Notes: a model not told the origin generated them from the sequence alone. A DNA stretch of 64,000 nt from Nocardiopsis alba DSM 43377 (GCF_000341225.1 NZ_ANAC01000023.1:1-64000), one strand, 5' to 3'; positions 42,747 to 51,953 are shown, counted from the stretch's first letter. A program made the numbers and translations.

Positions 42747-44389
42747 TCACGGACGGAACCCCGATGGCCCCCTTGGCGGGGGTCGTCGTACGCGCGATCG
42801 GCGACACGACACCGGTGCGGGTCGCCCTCGACCGGCTGCGGGCGGCCGGATGCGACGTCGTCCGCGGCGAGGGTCCTCCCCCCGCCGCGGCGCCGGCCGG
42901 TCGGATCGAACTGCTCGCCACACCCGAGGGGGGACCCGTCGAGGGCGGCTGCGACCTGACGTGGGCCCCGCCGGGGAGCACGGTGGCGCCGGAGGACGAA
43001 CAGGACGTCCAGGCCCTGTGCGGCCTGGCCCACCTGCACGGCCGTTCCCTGGGCGGGGCACGTCCGCTCCCGATCGACTACGCGTCGGTGTGCGCGGGGG
43101 TGCTGGCCTCCCAGGCGGTGATGGCCGCGGTGTCGGCCGGTCCGGCGGGGACACGGTCGACGGTCTCGGTGGCCGGCGCCGCGCTATCGGCGGCCGCGCC
43201 CTACATCGCCGAGGCCGCCGCCTCGGAGGGAGGCCCGTCGACGGTCGTCGACGGGCCCCGTCCGCCCTTCCGCTCCCTCGACGGGGTCGTCTTCGAGATC
43301 GAGACCCTGGACCCCGAGGCGTGGCTGCGGTTCTGGACCCGCCTGGGGGCGCCCACGGCCGCGATCGCCTCGGGGTGGCCGCTCTTCCAGCGGCGTTTCG
43401 CCACGGCGGTGTGCCCGCTGCCGGACGAACTCTCCGGGATCCTCGCCTCGACGCGGTTCGACCGCACGCGCGCGGTCGGTCTGGACACCGGGGTGGGGGT
43501 CGTGGCGCTGCGCCCGCCGGAGTCGGTCCCCGACGCCCGGCCGAACTCGCCGTGGCGGCTGCGCGGGGTCGGCGGCCCCGCCGACCTCCGACCGCGATGG
43601 GCCCCTCGAGAGGGGGCGCCTCTGGCCGGGCTGCGGGTCGTGGAGGCCACCAACCGGATCCAGGGGCCGCTCGCCGGGCTGCTGCTGTCGTTCCTGGGGG
43701 CCGACGTGGTGCGGATGGAGCCGCCCGGCGGGGACCCCATGCGCGGTGTACCGCCCCTGGCCGGCGGTGTCTCGGCCCGCTTCACCGCCCTGAACCGGGG
43801 CAAGGACGCGGTGGAGATCGACCTGGCCTCGTGGGAGGGGCGAGAGAGCGCGACCGCGCTGGTGGCCGAGGCCGACGTCCTGCTCTACAACTGGCCTCCG
43901 GGGCGCGCCGAACGCTTCGGTCTGGGCATGGAGGACCTGGCCGAGAGGGCACCCGGCCTGGTGCACGCGCACGTCGACGGGTGGGTGGACGAGGGTCCCG
44001 AGGACCCGGTGCCGGCCACCGACTTCCCCGTCCAGGCCTATGGAGGGATCGCCCACCTGCTCGCGGAGGGCGGACGGCCCGCCCCGTCCCTGCTCACCCT
44101 CACCGACGTCCTCGGCGGGATCATCGCGGCCGAGGCGGTGACGGCGGCCCTGGCGCTGCGCTCCCGTCTGGGCACCGGGGTCGGCGCCCGGACCGGTCTG
44201 GTCGACGCGGCCCGGCTCCTGCGCGAGGTCGGCCGTGCCACCGGCCGCGAGGAGCCCTCCGTGCTCGTCCCGGTCGAGGATCCGCGTTGCGTGGTCGACC
44301 TCTTCCCGGACTCCTTCACGACGATCGACGGGGTGCCCCACCCCCGATCGCCCTGGACGTCCACCCCGATGGAGGTGGGGCGACGATGA
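42743..44389 (+). CDS. CaiB/BaiF-like (class III) CoA-transferase homologue, tandem and degenerate
   Basis: 548 residues, longer than a single class III CoA-transferase (about 400) and shorter than a double one. The second half opens with the true family start PLAGLRVVEATNRIQGPLAG, then LGADVVRMEPPGGDPMRG and NRGKDAVEIDL, but stops at about 270 residues. The first half opens with a similar, weaker block (APLAGVVVRAIGDTTPVRVA). I cannot find the conserved catalytic aspartate in its usual VDVS..DA setting; GLVDAARLL is the nearest. It may be a non-catalytic CoA-binding partner of the flanking ligases. GTG 42743. Confidence 0.75.
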   Translation: MITDGTPMAPLAGVVVRAIGDTTPVRVALDRLRAAGCDVVRGEGPPPAAAPAGRIELLATPEGGPVEGGCDLTWAPPGSTVAPEDEQDVQALCGLAHLHGRSLGGARPLPIDYASVCAGVLASQAVMAAVSAGPAGTRSTVSVAGAALSAAAPYIAEAAASEGGPSTVVDGPRPPFRSLDGVVFEIETLDPEAWLRFWTRLGAPTAAIASGWPLFQRRFATAVCPLPDELSGILASTRFDRTRAVGLDTGVGVVALRPPESVPDARPNSPWRLRGVGGPADLRPRWAPREGAPLAGLRVVEATNRIQGPLAGLLLSFLGADVVRMEPPGGDPMRGVPPLAGGVSARFTALNRGKDAVEIDLASWEGRESATALVAEADVLLYNWPPGRAERFGLGMEDLAERAPGLVHAHVDGWVDEGPEDPVPATDFPVQAYGGIAHLLAEGGRPAPSLLTLTDVLGGIIAAEAVTAALALRSRLGTGVGARTGLVDAARLLREVGRATGREEPSVLVPVEDPRCVVDLFPDSFTTIDGVPHPRSPWTSTPMEVGRR

Positions 44390-46005
44390 CCTCCTGGACC
44401 TCCGCGGCGGGGCTCGTCCTGACCGACCGTGTACCGGCCGCCCTGCGCGCCCGGTGGGTGGAGCGGGGATGGTGCCCCGACCAGGACCTGTACACGCTCT
44501 TCCTGGAGCGGGTCCGTTCCCACCCCGCGCGGGACGCGGTCGTCGACGACCAGGGCACCCTCGACTACGCCGCCCTGGACGAGCGGGCGCGCCGGACCGC
44601 CGCGCTCCTGGCCGGACACGGTGTGCGCGAACGCGACGTGGTCGCGGTCCTGCTCCCCGACGGGCGGGACACCGTCGCCCTCGACCTGGCCATCGCCGCC
44701 CTGGGCGCCGTCGCGCTGCCCGTCCCGCCCGGCCGCTCCGACGCCGACGTGCTCGGCCTGGTGGAGCGGGCGCGCGCCGCGCTCCTGGTCACCGACGCCT
44801 CTCGAGCCGAGAGGATCGAAAGGTCGGGGGCGCCCGCCCCGGTCCTGGCGATCGACGGCCCGGGCGCCCGGCGGCCGAGGCCGTACGTACCCGAGCGGCG
44901 TCGACCCGACCCGGAGTCGCCGGCCCGTGTCCTCCTCTCCTCGGGGTCGGAGGGGGAGCCGACCATGGTCGCCTACTCCCACAACGCGATGGCCGGAGGC
45001 CGCGGCAACTACGTGGGCGCCCTGCACGAGGGCGGGGGACCCCCGCGCGTGCTGCTCCTGGTCTCCTCGGCCTCCTCCTTCGGATCCCTGGGCATCGTCG
45101 CCCTGATCCGGCACGGGGCCACCCTGGTGACCACGCGCCGCTTCGACCCGGGCGAGGCGCTGGAGGCGATCGAACGGCACCGGCCCACCCTGCTGGTGGG
45201 GGTGCCCACCATGCTGCGGCGGATGGCGTTGCACGACCGCGAGGTCGACACCTCGTCGCTGACGACCGTCGTCGCCAGCGGGGCGCCGCTGCACCGTGAG
45301 GTGTACGACCTGTGCGTCCGTCGTTTCCGGCGGCCGGTCGTCAACGTCTACGGCTCCACCGACGGGGTCAACTGCCACACCGCGCGGGACACCGGGGAGT
45401 GGGGGCCCGGCCGCGCCGGCCGCCCCGACCCGGCGGTGGCCGAGATCAGCGTGCGCGACCCCGAAGGGCGGCCCCTGCCCCCGGGCGAGACCGGCGAGAT
45501 CTGGGCACTGGGCCCGATGACACCGCTGTGCCACGTGGCCGCGCCCGAACTGGACCGGGAACGCCGGCCAGCGGGCGGCTGGGTGCGCACCGGAGACCTC
45601 GGACGCCTGGGCGGCGACGGCGTCCTGTGGGTGATCGACCGGCTGCGTCGGACGGTGATCCGGGGCGGGGTCACCCTCTACCCCGCGCAGGTCGAACACG
45701 CCCTGTCCGCGCATCCGGGCGTGGACGAGGTGCACTGCGTCCCGGTGCCCGACCCCGACCTGGGAGAACGCATGTGCGCCTGTGTCCGGCCCACGCCGGG
45801 GAGGACCACCCCCTCGGGGGAGGAACTGCTCGCCCACCTGCGCGATCGGCACGGCATGGACACCCGGGCCCTGCCCGAACACGTCCTGTTCCTCCCCTCC
45901 CTGCCGCTCGGCCCGACCGGGAAGGTGTGCGCCGGCACCCTGACCCGGATGGCGACCGAAGCGGTCCGAGCCCGAACGACCGTCCTGTCAGGAGATCCAC
46001 GATGA
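44386..46005 (+). CDS. AMP-forming acyl-CoA ligase-like enzyme 2
   Basis: 539 residues of the ANL superfamily, divergent. The phosphate loop reads VLLSSGSEGEPTMVAYSHNA, with Ser-Glu-Gly for Thr-Thr-Gly and Met for the common lysine. A5 is VNVYGSTDGVNCHT, A7 VRTGDLGRLGGDG, A8 DRLRRTVIRGGVTLYPAQVE and A10 LGPTGKVCAGTL, whose lysine is present. No carrier domain. ATG 44386 overlaps the CoA-transferase-like stop. Having two different free-standing ligases in one operon suggests two acids, or one adenylation for CoA and one for amide formation. Confidence 0.86.
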   Translation: MTSWTSAAGLVLTDRVPAALRARWVERGWCPDQDLYTLFLERVRSHPARDAVVDDQGTLDYAALDERARRTAALLAGHGVRERDVVAVLLPDGRDTVALDLAIAALGAVALPVPPGRSDADVLGLVERARAALLVTDASRAERIERSGAPAPVLAIDGPGARRPRPYVPERRRPDPESPARVLLSSGSEGEPTMVAYSHNAMAGGRGNYVGALHEGGGPPRVLLLVSSASSFGSLGIVALIRHGATLVTTRRFDPGEALEAIERHRPTLLVGVPTMLRRMALHDREVDTSSLTTVVASGAPLHREVYDLCVRRFRRPVVNVYGSTDGVNCHTARDTGEWGPGRAGRPDPAVAEISVRDPEGRPLPPGETGEIWALGPMTPLCHVAAPELDRERRPAGGWVRTGDLGRLGGDGVLWVIDRLRRTVIRGGVTLYPAQVEHALSAHPGVDEVHCVPVPDPDLGERMCACVRPTPGRTTPSGEELLAHLRDRHGMDTRALPEHVLFLPSLPLGPTGKVCAGTLTRMATEAVRARTTVLSGDPR

Positions 46006-46802
46006 CCGACACCGCCACCGAACCCGGCTACCTCTTCGACAACCACAGCGAGCACGCCCACGACCAGCACAGCTTCCTGGCCGCGGCCTACGACCCGCTG
46101 ACCACCCGCAGGCTGGAGGAGACCGGCGTCGGCCCGGGGTGGAACTGCCTGGAGGTGGGGGCCGGGGGCGGCTCCGTGGCCCACTGGCTGGCGCGGCGGG
46201 TGGCGCCCGGCGGGCGGGTGCTCGCCACCGACATCAAGCCCGAGCGGATCGACCCCGTCGAAGGGCTGGAGGTGATCCGGCACGACGTCACCCGCGACCC
46301 GCTGCCGGAGGCCTCCTTCGACCTGATCCACTCCCGGCTGGTCCTGCTGCACCTGCCCGAGCGCGAGCGGGTGCTGGAGCGTCTGGTGCGCGCCCTCAAG
46401 CCGGGCGGGGTGCTCCAGTTGGACGAGTTCGACATCACCTACGGGCCGTCCCTGCTCATGCCGGACGCCGAGGCCCGCGAGGTGTACGAGGGGTTCCTGG
46501 ACGCCAAGATCAGGATGATGGAACGGGCCGGCGCGGATCCGGCCTGGGGGAGTCGTGCGCCCGAGGCGATGCGCCGGGCCGGTCTGGTGGACATCGACCC
46601 GCGACCGCACGTGGAGCGGTGGAGTTCGGAGTCGCCGGGCGTCCACCTGATCTCCCACCACACGCGCCACCTGCGGGAGGCGTTCCTGCGCGAGGGGATG
46701 ACGGACGAGGGCCTGGCGCGGGTGCGCGAACTGCTCGCCGACCCCTCGTTCCGGTCCTGCTCCTGCCTGATCTACTCGATCCAGGGACGTCGACCCGAGT
46801 GA
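46002..46802 (+). CDS. SAM-dependent methyltransferase (class I)
   Basis: 266 residues. SAM motif I is NCLEVGAGGGSVAHWLA, with LATDIKPERID as the acidic loop and DVTRDPLPEASFDLIHSRLV as motif III; LKPGGVLQLDEFDI follows. It resembles small-molecule O- or N-methyltransferases of natural product pathways. The C-terminal CSCLIYSIQG is the last strand. ATG 46002 overlaps the ligase stop. It closes the eight-gene operon, and a strong stem-loop follows. Confidence 0.88.
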   Translation: MTDTATEPGYLFDNHSEHAHDQHSFLAAAYDPLTTRRLEETGVGPGWNCLEVGAGGGSVAHWLARRVAPGGRVLATDIKPERIDPVEGLEVIRHDVTRDPLPEASFDLIHSRLVLLHLPERERVLERLVRALKPGGVLQLDEFDITYGPSLLMPDAEAREVYEGFLDAKIRMMERAGADPAWGSRAPEAMRRAGLVDIDPRPHVERWSSESPGVHLISHHTRHLREAFLREGMTDEGLARVRELLADPSFRSCSCLIYSIQGRRPE

Positions 46803-46818
46803 GACCGTGAGGGATCGT

Positions 46819-46851
46819 GGCCGCGTCCCGGGGTCCGCTCGGGACGCGGCC
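46819..46851. terminator. Terminator closing the biosynthetic operon
   Basis: A perfect 11-bp stem, GGCCGCGTCCC (46819-46829) with GGGACGCGGCC (46841-46851) and an 11-base loop. It lies between convergent stops at 46802 and 46860, so it serves both strands. Confidence 0.75.
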
Positions 46852-46859
46852 GTCGCCGT

Positions 46860-47306
46860 TCAGCGCAGGGGCGGGGTCATGCCGGTGGCGATCCCGAGCC
46901 GGTTGTAGAGGTTGATCAGCCCGATGGCGGTGATGAGGGCGACCACCTCCCGGTCGGGGAAGTGGGCGGCCACCGCGGCGTAGACGTGGTCGGGGACCCC
47001 GCGTTCACCGATCGCGGTCACGGTGTCCACCAGCTCCAGGACGGCGCGCTCGGCCTCGGTGAAGTGGTCGCCGGCCTCGCGCCAGGTCGCCACAAGGGCG
47101 AGCCGTCGCGTGTCGACCCCGGCGGCGAGGGCCTCGTGCGAGTGCATGTCGAGGCAGAAGGCACAGCCGTTCAGGACCGAGGCGCGGAGCTTGACCAGCA
47201 GGTGGGTCCTCGCGTCGAGGACCCCGTCCAGGATCCCGCTCAGGTCGGCCAGTTCGGCGTAGGCCTCGGGAAGGTGTTCTCCCACCTGTGCGCGAGCGCT
47301 GCCCAT
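46860..47306 (-). CDS. AhpD-like / carboxymuconolactone decarboxylase family protein
   Basis: 148 residues, all helical. The redox motif CAFCLDMHSHEA (Cys48, Cys51, His55) is the AhpD active site; HLLVKLRASVLNG before it and IGLINLYNRLGIATG at the end match the family. Members act as peroxidase or thiol-redox enzymes for oxidative stress. ATG 47306 follows GAGAGGA. It is a single gene converging on the biosynthetic operon, with no visible link to it. Confidence 0.88.
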   Translation of the reverse strand: MGSARAQVGEHLPEAYAELADLSGILDGVLDARTHLLVKLRASVLNGCAFCLDMHSHEALAAGVDTRRLALVATWREAGDHFTEAERAVLELVDTVTAIGERGVPDHVYAAVAAHFPDREVVALITAIGLINLYNRLGIATGMTPPLR

Positions 47307-47542
47307 GGGTCGGTCCTCTCTCGACTCGTCCTTGAGGGTCCGTCGACGGTGTGACGGCCTCCGAGAGCACGAAAGCTACCAGGGGTGAGTCGCCCATAAC
47401 GTTGAGCTTTCGGTTTTCCTGCTTTTGCGCCTGGATCGCCTTATATAGGCCGAATGCCTTGTCAGTGGAGGGCGGTCACAGCAGGATGGGCGTGTTCGAC
47501 GCCCCGTGGTCGGGGCGTACCGGCGAGTAGGGGGAGCGACCT

Positions 47543-49069
47543 TTGAGTCCCATCACATCCAGCACCGTCGACGGCGTCCTGCACCGCAGCGCGACGCGCA
47601 CCCCGGAGCGCACCGCGCTGATCTTCGAGGGACGTTCCTGGACCTACGCCGAACTGGACGACGCGGTCACCCGGGCCGCCGCACGCCTGCTCTCCCTGGG
47701 CGCGACCAAGGGCGACCGGATCGCCGCCTACGGCCGCAACTCCGACGCCTACCTCATCGGCTACCTGGCCTGCGCCCGCGCCGGACTGGTGCACGTGCCC
47801 GTCAACTTCGCCCTCCAGGGCGAGGAACTGGCCTACCTGCTCGAACAGTCCGGAAGCACCATGGCGCTGGTCGACCCCGCCCTGAGATCGGCGGTCGACG
47901 CCCTGCGCTCGCGCACCGGCGTGGAACAGGTGCTGGAGCTGCGCGAGGGCCCCGGGTCGCTCCTGGCCCAGGCGCTGGAGGGGCCCGTCCCCGAACTGGA
48001 CGTGGAGGTCGCCGACACCGACCTGGTCCAGTTGCTCTACACCTCCGGGACCACCTCCCGGCCCAAGGGCGCCATGATGACGCACCGCGCCCTGGTCCAC
48101 GAGTACCTGTCGTGCCTGGCCGCCCTGGACCTGAAGGCCGACGACCACCCGCTCCACGCGATGCCGCTCTACCACTCGGCCCAGATGCACGTCTTCCTCA
48201 TGCCGTGGCTGGCGGTGGGCGCCACCAACACCCTGGTGGAGACCCCCGACCCCGCCGACGTACTGCGCCGGATCGAGGCCGACCGGCACGGGGCGTTCTT
48301 CGCCGCCCCCACCCTGTGGGTCGCCATGGCCGGCCGACCCGAGTTCGACGACCGCGACCTGACCAGCCTGCGCAAGGCCTACTACGGGGCCTCGATCATG
48401 CCCGGCCCGATCCTGGAGCGCCTCCGGACCGCCCTGCCCGAATTGGGGTTCTACAACTGCTTCGGCCAGAGCGAGATCGGCCCGCTGGCCACCGTGCTGC
48501 GCCCCGAGGAGCACGCCGACCGCCCCTCCTCGGCCGGACGCTCCGTCCTGTTCGTGGAGATGCGCGTGGTGGACGACCAGGGACGGGAGGTCGCACCCGG
48601 CGAACCGGGCGAGGTGGTCTACCGCTCCCCGCAGCTGTGCGAGGGCTACTGGGACAAGCCCGAGGAGACCGCCGAGGCCTTCAGGGACGGCTGGTTCCAC
48701 TCCGGTGACCTGGTGCGCGCCGACGCCGAGGGCTACATCGAGGTGGTCGACCGGATCAAGGACGCCATCAACACCGGCGGTGTGCTGGTGGCCTCCCGCG
48801 AGATCGAGGACGTGCTCTTCGCCCACCCCGACGTGGCCGAGGCCGCCGTGGTCGGGATGCCCGACGCCAAGTGGATCGAGGCGGTGACGGCGTTCGTGAT
48901 CCCCACCGCCGAGGCCGACGCCGACACGCTCCCCGACCGGCTGGTCGCGCACGTCAAGGAGCGTCTGGCCCCGTTCAAGGTGCCCAAGGAGGTGCGCCTG
49001 GTGACGGAGCTGCCCCGCAACGCCTCGGGCAAGATCCTCAAGCGCGAACTCCGCGAACGGGACGCCTGA
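47543..49069 (+). CDS. Fatty acid / carboxylic acid CoA ligase (FadD-like)
   Basis: 508 residues, a complete ANL enzyme: A3 LLYTSGTTSRPKGAMMTH, NCFGQSEIGPLAT (A5), FHSGDLVRADAEGYIEVVDR (A7-A8), INTGGVLVASREIEDVLFAH, and A10 PRNASGKILKREL with the adenylation lysine. It is more orthodox than the two ligases in the preceding operon and looks like a medium- or long-chain acyl-CoA synthetase. Start is TTG 47543 with GGGGAG upstream. It has its own promoter gap of 236 bases and its own terminator, so it is likely independent of the biosynthetic operon. Confidence 0.88.
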   Translation: MSPITSSTVDGVLHRSATRTPERTALIFEGRSWTYAELDDAVTRAAARLLSLGATKGDRIAAYGRNSDAYLIGYLACARAGLVHVPVNFALQGEELAYLLEQSGSTMALVDPALRSAVDALRSRTGVEQVLELREGPGSLLAQALEGPVPELDVEVADTDLVQLLYTSGTTSRPKGAMMTHRALVHEYLSCLAALDLKADDHPLHAMPLYHSAQMHVFLMPWLAVGATNTLVETPDPADVLRRIEADRHGAFFAAPTLWVAMAGRPEFDDRDLTSLRKAYYGASIMPGPILERLRTALPELGFYNCFGQSEIGPLATVLRPEEHADRPSSAGRSVLFVEMRVVDDQGREVAPGEPGEVVYRSPQLCEGYWDKPEETAEAFRDGWFHSGDLVRADAEGYIEVVDRIKDAINTGGVLVASREIEDVLFAHPDVAEAAVVGMPDAKWIEAVTAFVIPTAEADADTLPDRLVAHVKERLAPFKVPKEVRLVTELPRNASGKILKRELRERDA

Positions 49070-49077
49070 GCCGCTCC

Positions 49078-49105
49078 GCCGGCGCCCTCCCGCGAGGGCG
49101 CCGGC
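49078..49105 (+). terminator. Terminator after the CoA ligase gene
   Basis: A perfect 12-bp stem, GCCGGCGCCCTC (49078-49089) with GAGGGCGCCGGC (49094-49105) and a CCGC loop, starting 8 bases after the stop codon. No U-tract. Confidence 0.75.
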
Positions 49106-49181
49106 CGTCCCGCCGTCGATAGGACCCCGACACGGTGGCGGGGTGCTTGCGCGGGCGCGGGGCGCCCCGCAACCTGGGGCG

Positions 49182-50108
49182 ATGAGCAGCGAGGACAGTA
49201 CGAAGGCCGTGGTCATGGCGTTGGCGGCCAACCTCGGGATCGCCGTGACCAAGTTCGTCGCCTACCTCCTGACCGCCTCGTCGGCCATGCTTGCCGAAGC
49301 GGTGCACTCGGTGGCCGACTCCGGCAACCAGCTCCTGCTCCTGTTCGGTGGACGCCGGTCGCGACGCACGGCCACCCCGGAGCACCCCTTCGGCTACGGC
49401 CACGAACGCTACTTCTACGCCTTCCTGGTGGCGATCGTGCTGTTCACCCTCGGCGGACTGTTCGCCCTGTACGAGGCGTGGGAGAAGATCCGCGACCCCC
49501 ACCCGATCACCTCCTGGCAGTGGGTCCCCGTCGCGGTGCTGCTGGTGGCCGTCGTCATGGAGGCGACGGCGCTGCGCACCGCGCTGCGCCAGTCCAGGAC
49601 GGCGCGCTCCCGCGTGGGCTGGTTCGGGTTCATCCGTCGGAGCAAGGCCCCGGAACTGCCGGTGATCCTGCTGGAGGACACCGGCGCCCTCATCGGCCTG
49701 GCCTTCGCCCTGATCGGCGTGAGCATGACTCTGATCACCGGAAACGGCGTCTGGGACGGCCTGGGCTCGGGGGCCATCGGCCTGCTGCTCGTGGTGTTCG
49801 CGGTGGTCCTGGCCGTGGAGATGAAGAGCCTGCTCATCGGGGAGTCGGCCACCGAGGAGAACATCCGTCTCATCCGCACGGCCATCCTGGACTGCGCGGA
49901 CATCGACGCGATCATCCACATGCGCACGATGCACCTGGGCCCCGACGAGCTGCTGGTCGCGGTCAAGGTGGCCGTGGACGCCGAGGACGACGCCCGCCGG
50001 GTCACCGCCGCCATCGACGAGGCGGAACGACGTATCCGCGCGGCGGTGCCCATCGCCGAGGTCATCTACATCGAGCCCGACCTGCTCCGCCCCCGGCCCG
50101 CGAACTGA
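49182..50108 (+). CDS. Cation diffusion facilitator (CDF) metal efflux protein
   Basis: 308 residues with six helices. The metal site of helix 2 is LAEAVHSVADSGNQ (His42, Asp46) and that of helix 5 ILLEDTGALIG, with Glu-Asp in place of the common HxxxD. The HPFGYGHERYFYAFL segment and the C-terminal cytoplasmic domain (MRTMHLGPDELLVAVKVAV) match the SLC30A9-like branch, which exports Zn or related divalent ions by proton antiport. ATG 49182 is preferred to 49143 as it begins at the conserved region. No regulator adjoins. Confidence 0.85.
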   Translation: MSSEDSTKAVVMALAANLGIAVTKFVAYLLTASSAMLAEAVHSVADSGNQLLLLFGGRRSRRTATPEHPFGYGHERYFYAFLVAIVLFTLGGLFALYEAWEKIRDPHPITSWQWVPVAVLLVAVVMEATALRTALRQSRTARSRVGWFGFIRRSKAPELPVILLEDTGALIGLAFALIGVSMTLITGNGVWDGLGSGAIGLLLVVFAVVLAVEMKSLLIGESATEENIRLIRTAILDCADIDAIIHMRTMHLGPDELLVAVKVAVDAEDDARRVTAAIDEAERRIRAAVPIAEVIYIEPDLLRPRPAN

Positions 50109-50210
50109 GTCGTTCACGATTCGCCCCGAACGCCCATCGTGACCGTGTTACAACGGAGGGTGCGCGGGGTGCGCGTCCGCGTGCGGGCCCCGAGAACATG
50201 AAGGAGGACG

Positions 50211-50888
50211 ATGGTGGACGTGATCGGGGCGGGTTTCCCGCGTACGGGGACGACGTCGATGAAGGCGGCGCTGGAACGGCTCGGCCTCGGCCCCTGCCAC
50301 CACATGTCCGAGGTGCTCGAATCCTCCTCCCTCGCCGACCGGTGGGCCGCGATCGCGAGTACGCCCGCCGGCGAGGTGGACTGGGGCCGTCTGATGGAGG
50401 GATGGCGCTCGGGGGTGGACTGGCCCCTGTCGTTCTTCTGGCGGGAGCTGGCCGACGCCTTCCCCGACGCGAGGATCCTGCTCACCGTCCGTGATCCGTA
50501 CCGGTGGTACGCGAGCATGCACGCGACCATCTTCGAGGCGATCCGGGAGAGCGTGCGCGCCCCCGACGATCAGCTGCTCCCCGAGGAACTGACCACGATC
50601 CTGCCCCTGCTGGACCGCATGTGGAACGCGCACTTCGGGGTGGGCCCCGGCGAGGTGCCGGACGAGGCGACCGCGGTGGCGGCCTTCGAACGGCACACGG
50701 CCCGGGTGAGGGCCGAGGTCCCCGCCGACCGGCTGCTGGTGTACCGGGTGGGGCAGGGGTGGGAGCCCCTGTGCGCGTTCCTGGGCGTGGACGTCCCGGA
50801 CGAGCCCTTCCCCCGCCTCAACGACACCGAGGCGATGCTCGCCAAGCAGGAGGAGTGGCGGCGCGACGCCTCCATCGGCCGACCGTAG
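50211..50888 (+). CDS. Sulfotransferase-family protein
   Basis: 225 residues. The 5'-phosphosulfate loop is GAGFPRTGTTSMKAALERLG and the 3'-phosphate motif is ARILLTVRDPYRWYASM, in the order and spacing of the small bacterial sulfotransferase group with an N-terminal PAPS loop. PAPS-dependent sulfation of a small molecule is expected; the acceptor is unknown. ATG 50211 follows AAGGAGG. It is transcribed alone, between the CDF and DUF2071 genes. Confidence 0.83.
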   Translation: MVDVIGAGFPRTGTTSMKAALERLGLGPCHHMSEVLESSSLADRWAAIASTPAGEVDWGRLMEGWRSGVDWPLSFFWRELADAFPDARILLTVRDPYRWYASMHATIFEAIRESVRAPDDQLLPEELTTILPLLDRMWNAHFGVGPGEVPDEATAVAAFERHTARVRAEVPADRLLVYRVGQGWEPLCAFLGVDVPDEPFPRLNDTEAMLAKQEEWRRDASIGRP

Positions 50889-51108
50889 CCGCCCGACGAA
50901 CGCGGAACGGCCCAGGACCCCCAGGACCGTGTACCCACAGTCCTCCCGCCGGACGCGCCTCCGGTCCTGCACTGGACGCCTGTCCTGCGGGGCCTTCGTC
51001 GGCGGGTGGGCGCATGTGGGCCGGGCCCACGGGTAGTCGTGATGAAGAGGGACGATCCTGGACGGAGCCCGAAGGAGGGGCCCGTTCTCCGTCGGAAGGG
51101 AGGCCGAC

Positions 51109-51852
51109 GTGGACGGAGAAGAGGAACGCGGGTCGCGGGCGCCTCCCGTGATCGCGCCTCCGCTTCCCGGCCCCGCTCTGGTGCGGCAAGGGTGGTCGGG
51201 GGTGGTGTTCCTGCACTGGCCGGTCGAGCCCGAGCGGGTGGCGCACCTGTTCCCCGCGGGGACTCGCCCCGACCTGTTCGACGGCACGACCTACGTGGGG
51301 CTCGTGGCCTTCCACATCCCCTTCACCCGAGTCCTGGGGCCGAGCCCGATCGGCGCGTTCGACGAGGTGAACGTGCGCCTGTACTCCGTCGACGGGCGGG
51401 GACGTCGCGGCGTGGTGTTCCTGAGCATGGACGCCGACTCCCTCCCCGCCGTACTGGCCACCAGAGCCGTGCCGGGGTTGCCCTATATGTGGTCCGACAT
51501 CGCCCTGCGACAACGCGGCTTCGGGCGGTGCGCGGGAGCGGTCGTGCGTCGTCGGCCTCAACGGGGGGCGTGGGGGCGCTGGAGTCTGCGGGTGGAGGAG
51601 CCTCGGGCCGATCCGACCCCGCTGGAGCACTTCCTCACCGCGCGCTGGGGACTGCACACCCCATGGGCGGGGGCCACCCGGTGGATCCGCGTCTCCCACG
51701 AGCCCTGGGGGCTCCACCGCGCGACGGACGTCTCCTATGAGGGCGACCTCCTGACCAGGGCCGGGGTCGTAGCGCAGTCTGGGGCTCCGATCTCGGCGCT
51801 GTGGTCGCCCGGCGTGGTGGCGGAGGTGACACCGACGCTTCCGCCCGCGTAG
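51109..51852 (+). CDS. DUF2071 (YqjF-like) protein
   Basis: 247 residues. The DUF2071 pattern is clear: VFLHWPVEPERVAHLFPAG, DLFDGTTYVGLVAFHIPFT, FDEVNVRLYSVDGRGRRGVV and FLSMDADSLP, then GLPYMWSDI. The fold is related to acetoacetate decarboxylase, but the reaction is unknown. Start GTG 51109 has GGAAGGGA before it. The 220 bases upstream contain no gene that I can support. Confidence 0.82.
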   Translation: MDGEEERGSRAPPVIAPPLPGPALVRQGWSGVVFLHWPVEPERVAHLFPAGTRPDLFDGTTYVGLVAFHIPFTRVLGPSPIGAFDEVNVRLYSVDGRGRRGVVFLSMDADSLPAVLATRAVPGLPYMWSDIALRQRGFGRCAGAVVRRRPQRGAWGRWSLRVEEPRADPTPLEHFLTARWGLHTPWAGATRWIRVSHEPWGLHRATDVSYEGDLLTRAGVVAQSGAPISALWSPGVVAEVTPTLPPA

Positions 51853-51953
51853 CGGAACGGGACGGTGATGGGCCGGTCAAGGACGGGCCAGGTTCCCGGC
51901 GCGAGCGCCGTCGGGACGACTGCCGCGCGCGGTTCGGGGGTAGCCGAGCAGAC

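Noticed and set aside
42172..46005. A 1277-codon frame that could read as a giant ligase
   Set aside because: Its first 738 codons are Arg/Gly/Pro-rich shadow sequence over two real genes; the true ligase starts at ATG 44386.
41139..46005. The two ligases as NRPS adenylation domains
   Set aside because: No carrier, condensation or thioesterase domain occurs in the window; they are free-standing ANL enzymes.
47307..47542. The FadD-like ligase as part of the biosynthetic operon
   Set aside because: A convergent AhpD-like gene, a terminator and a 236-base promoter gap separate it, and it is a more orthodox fatty acid ligase.
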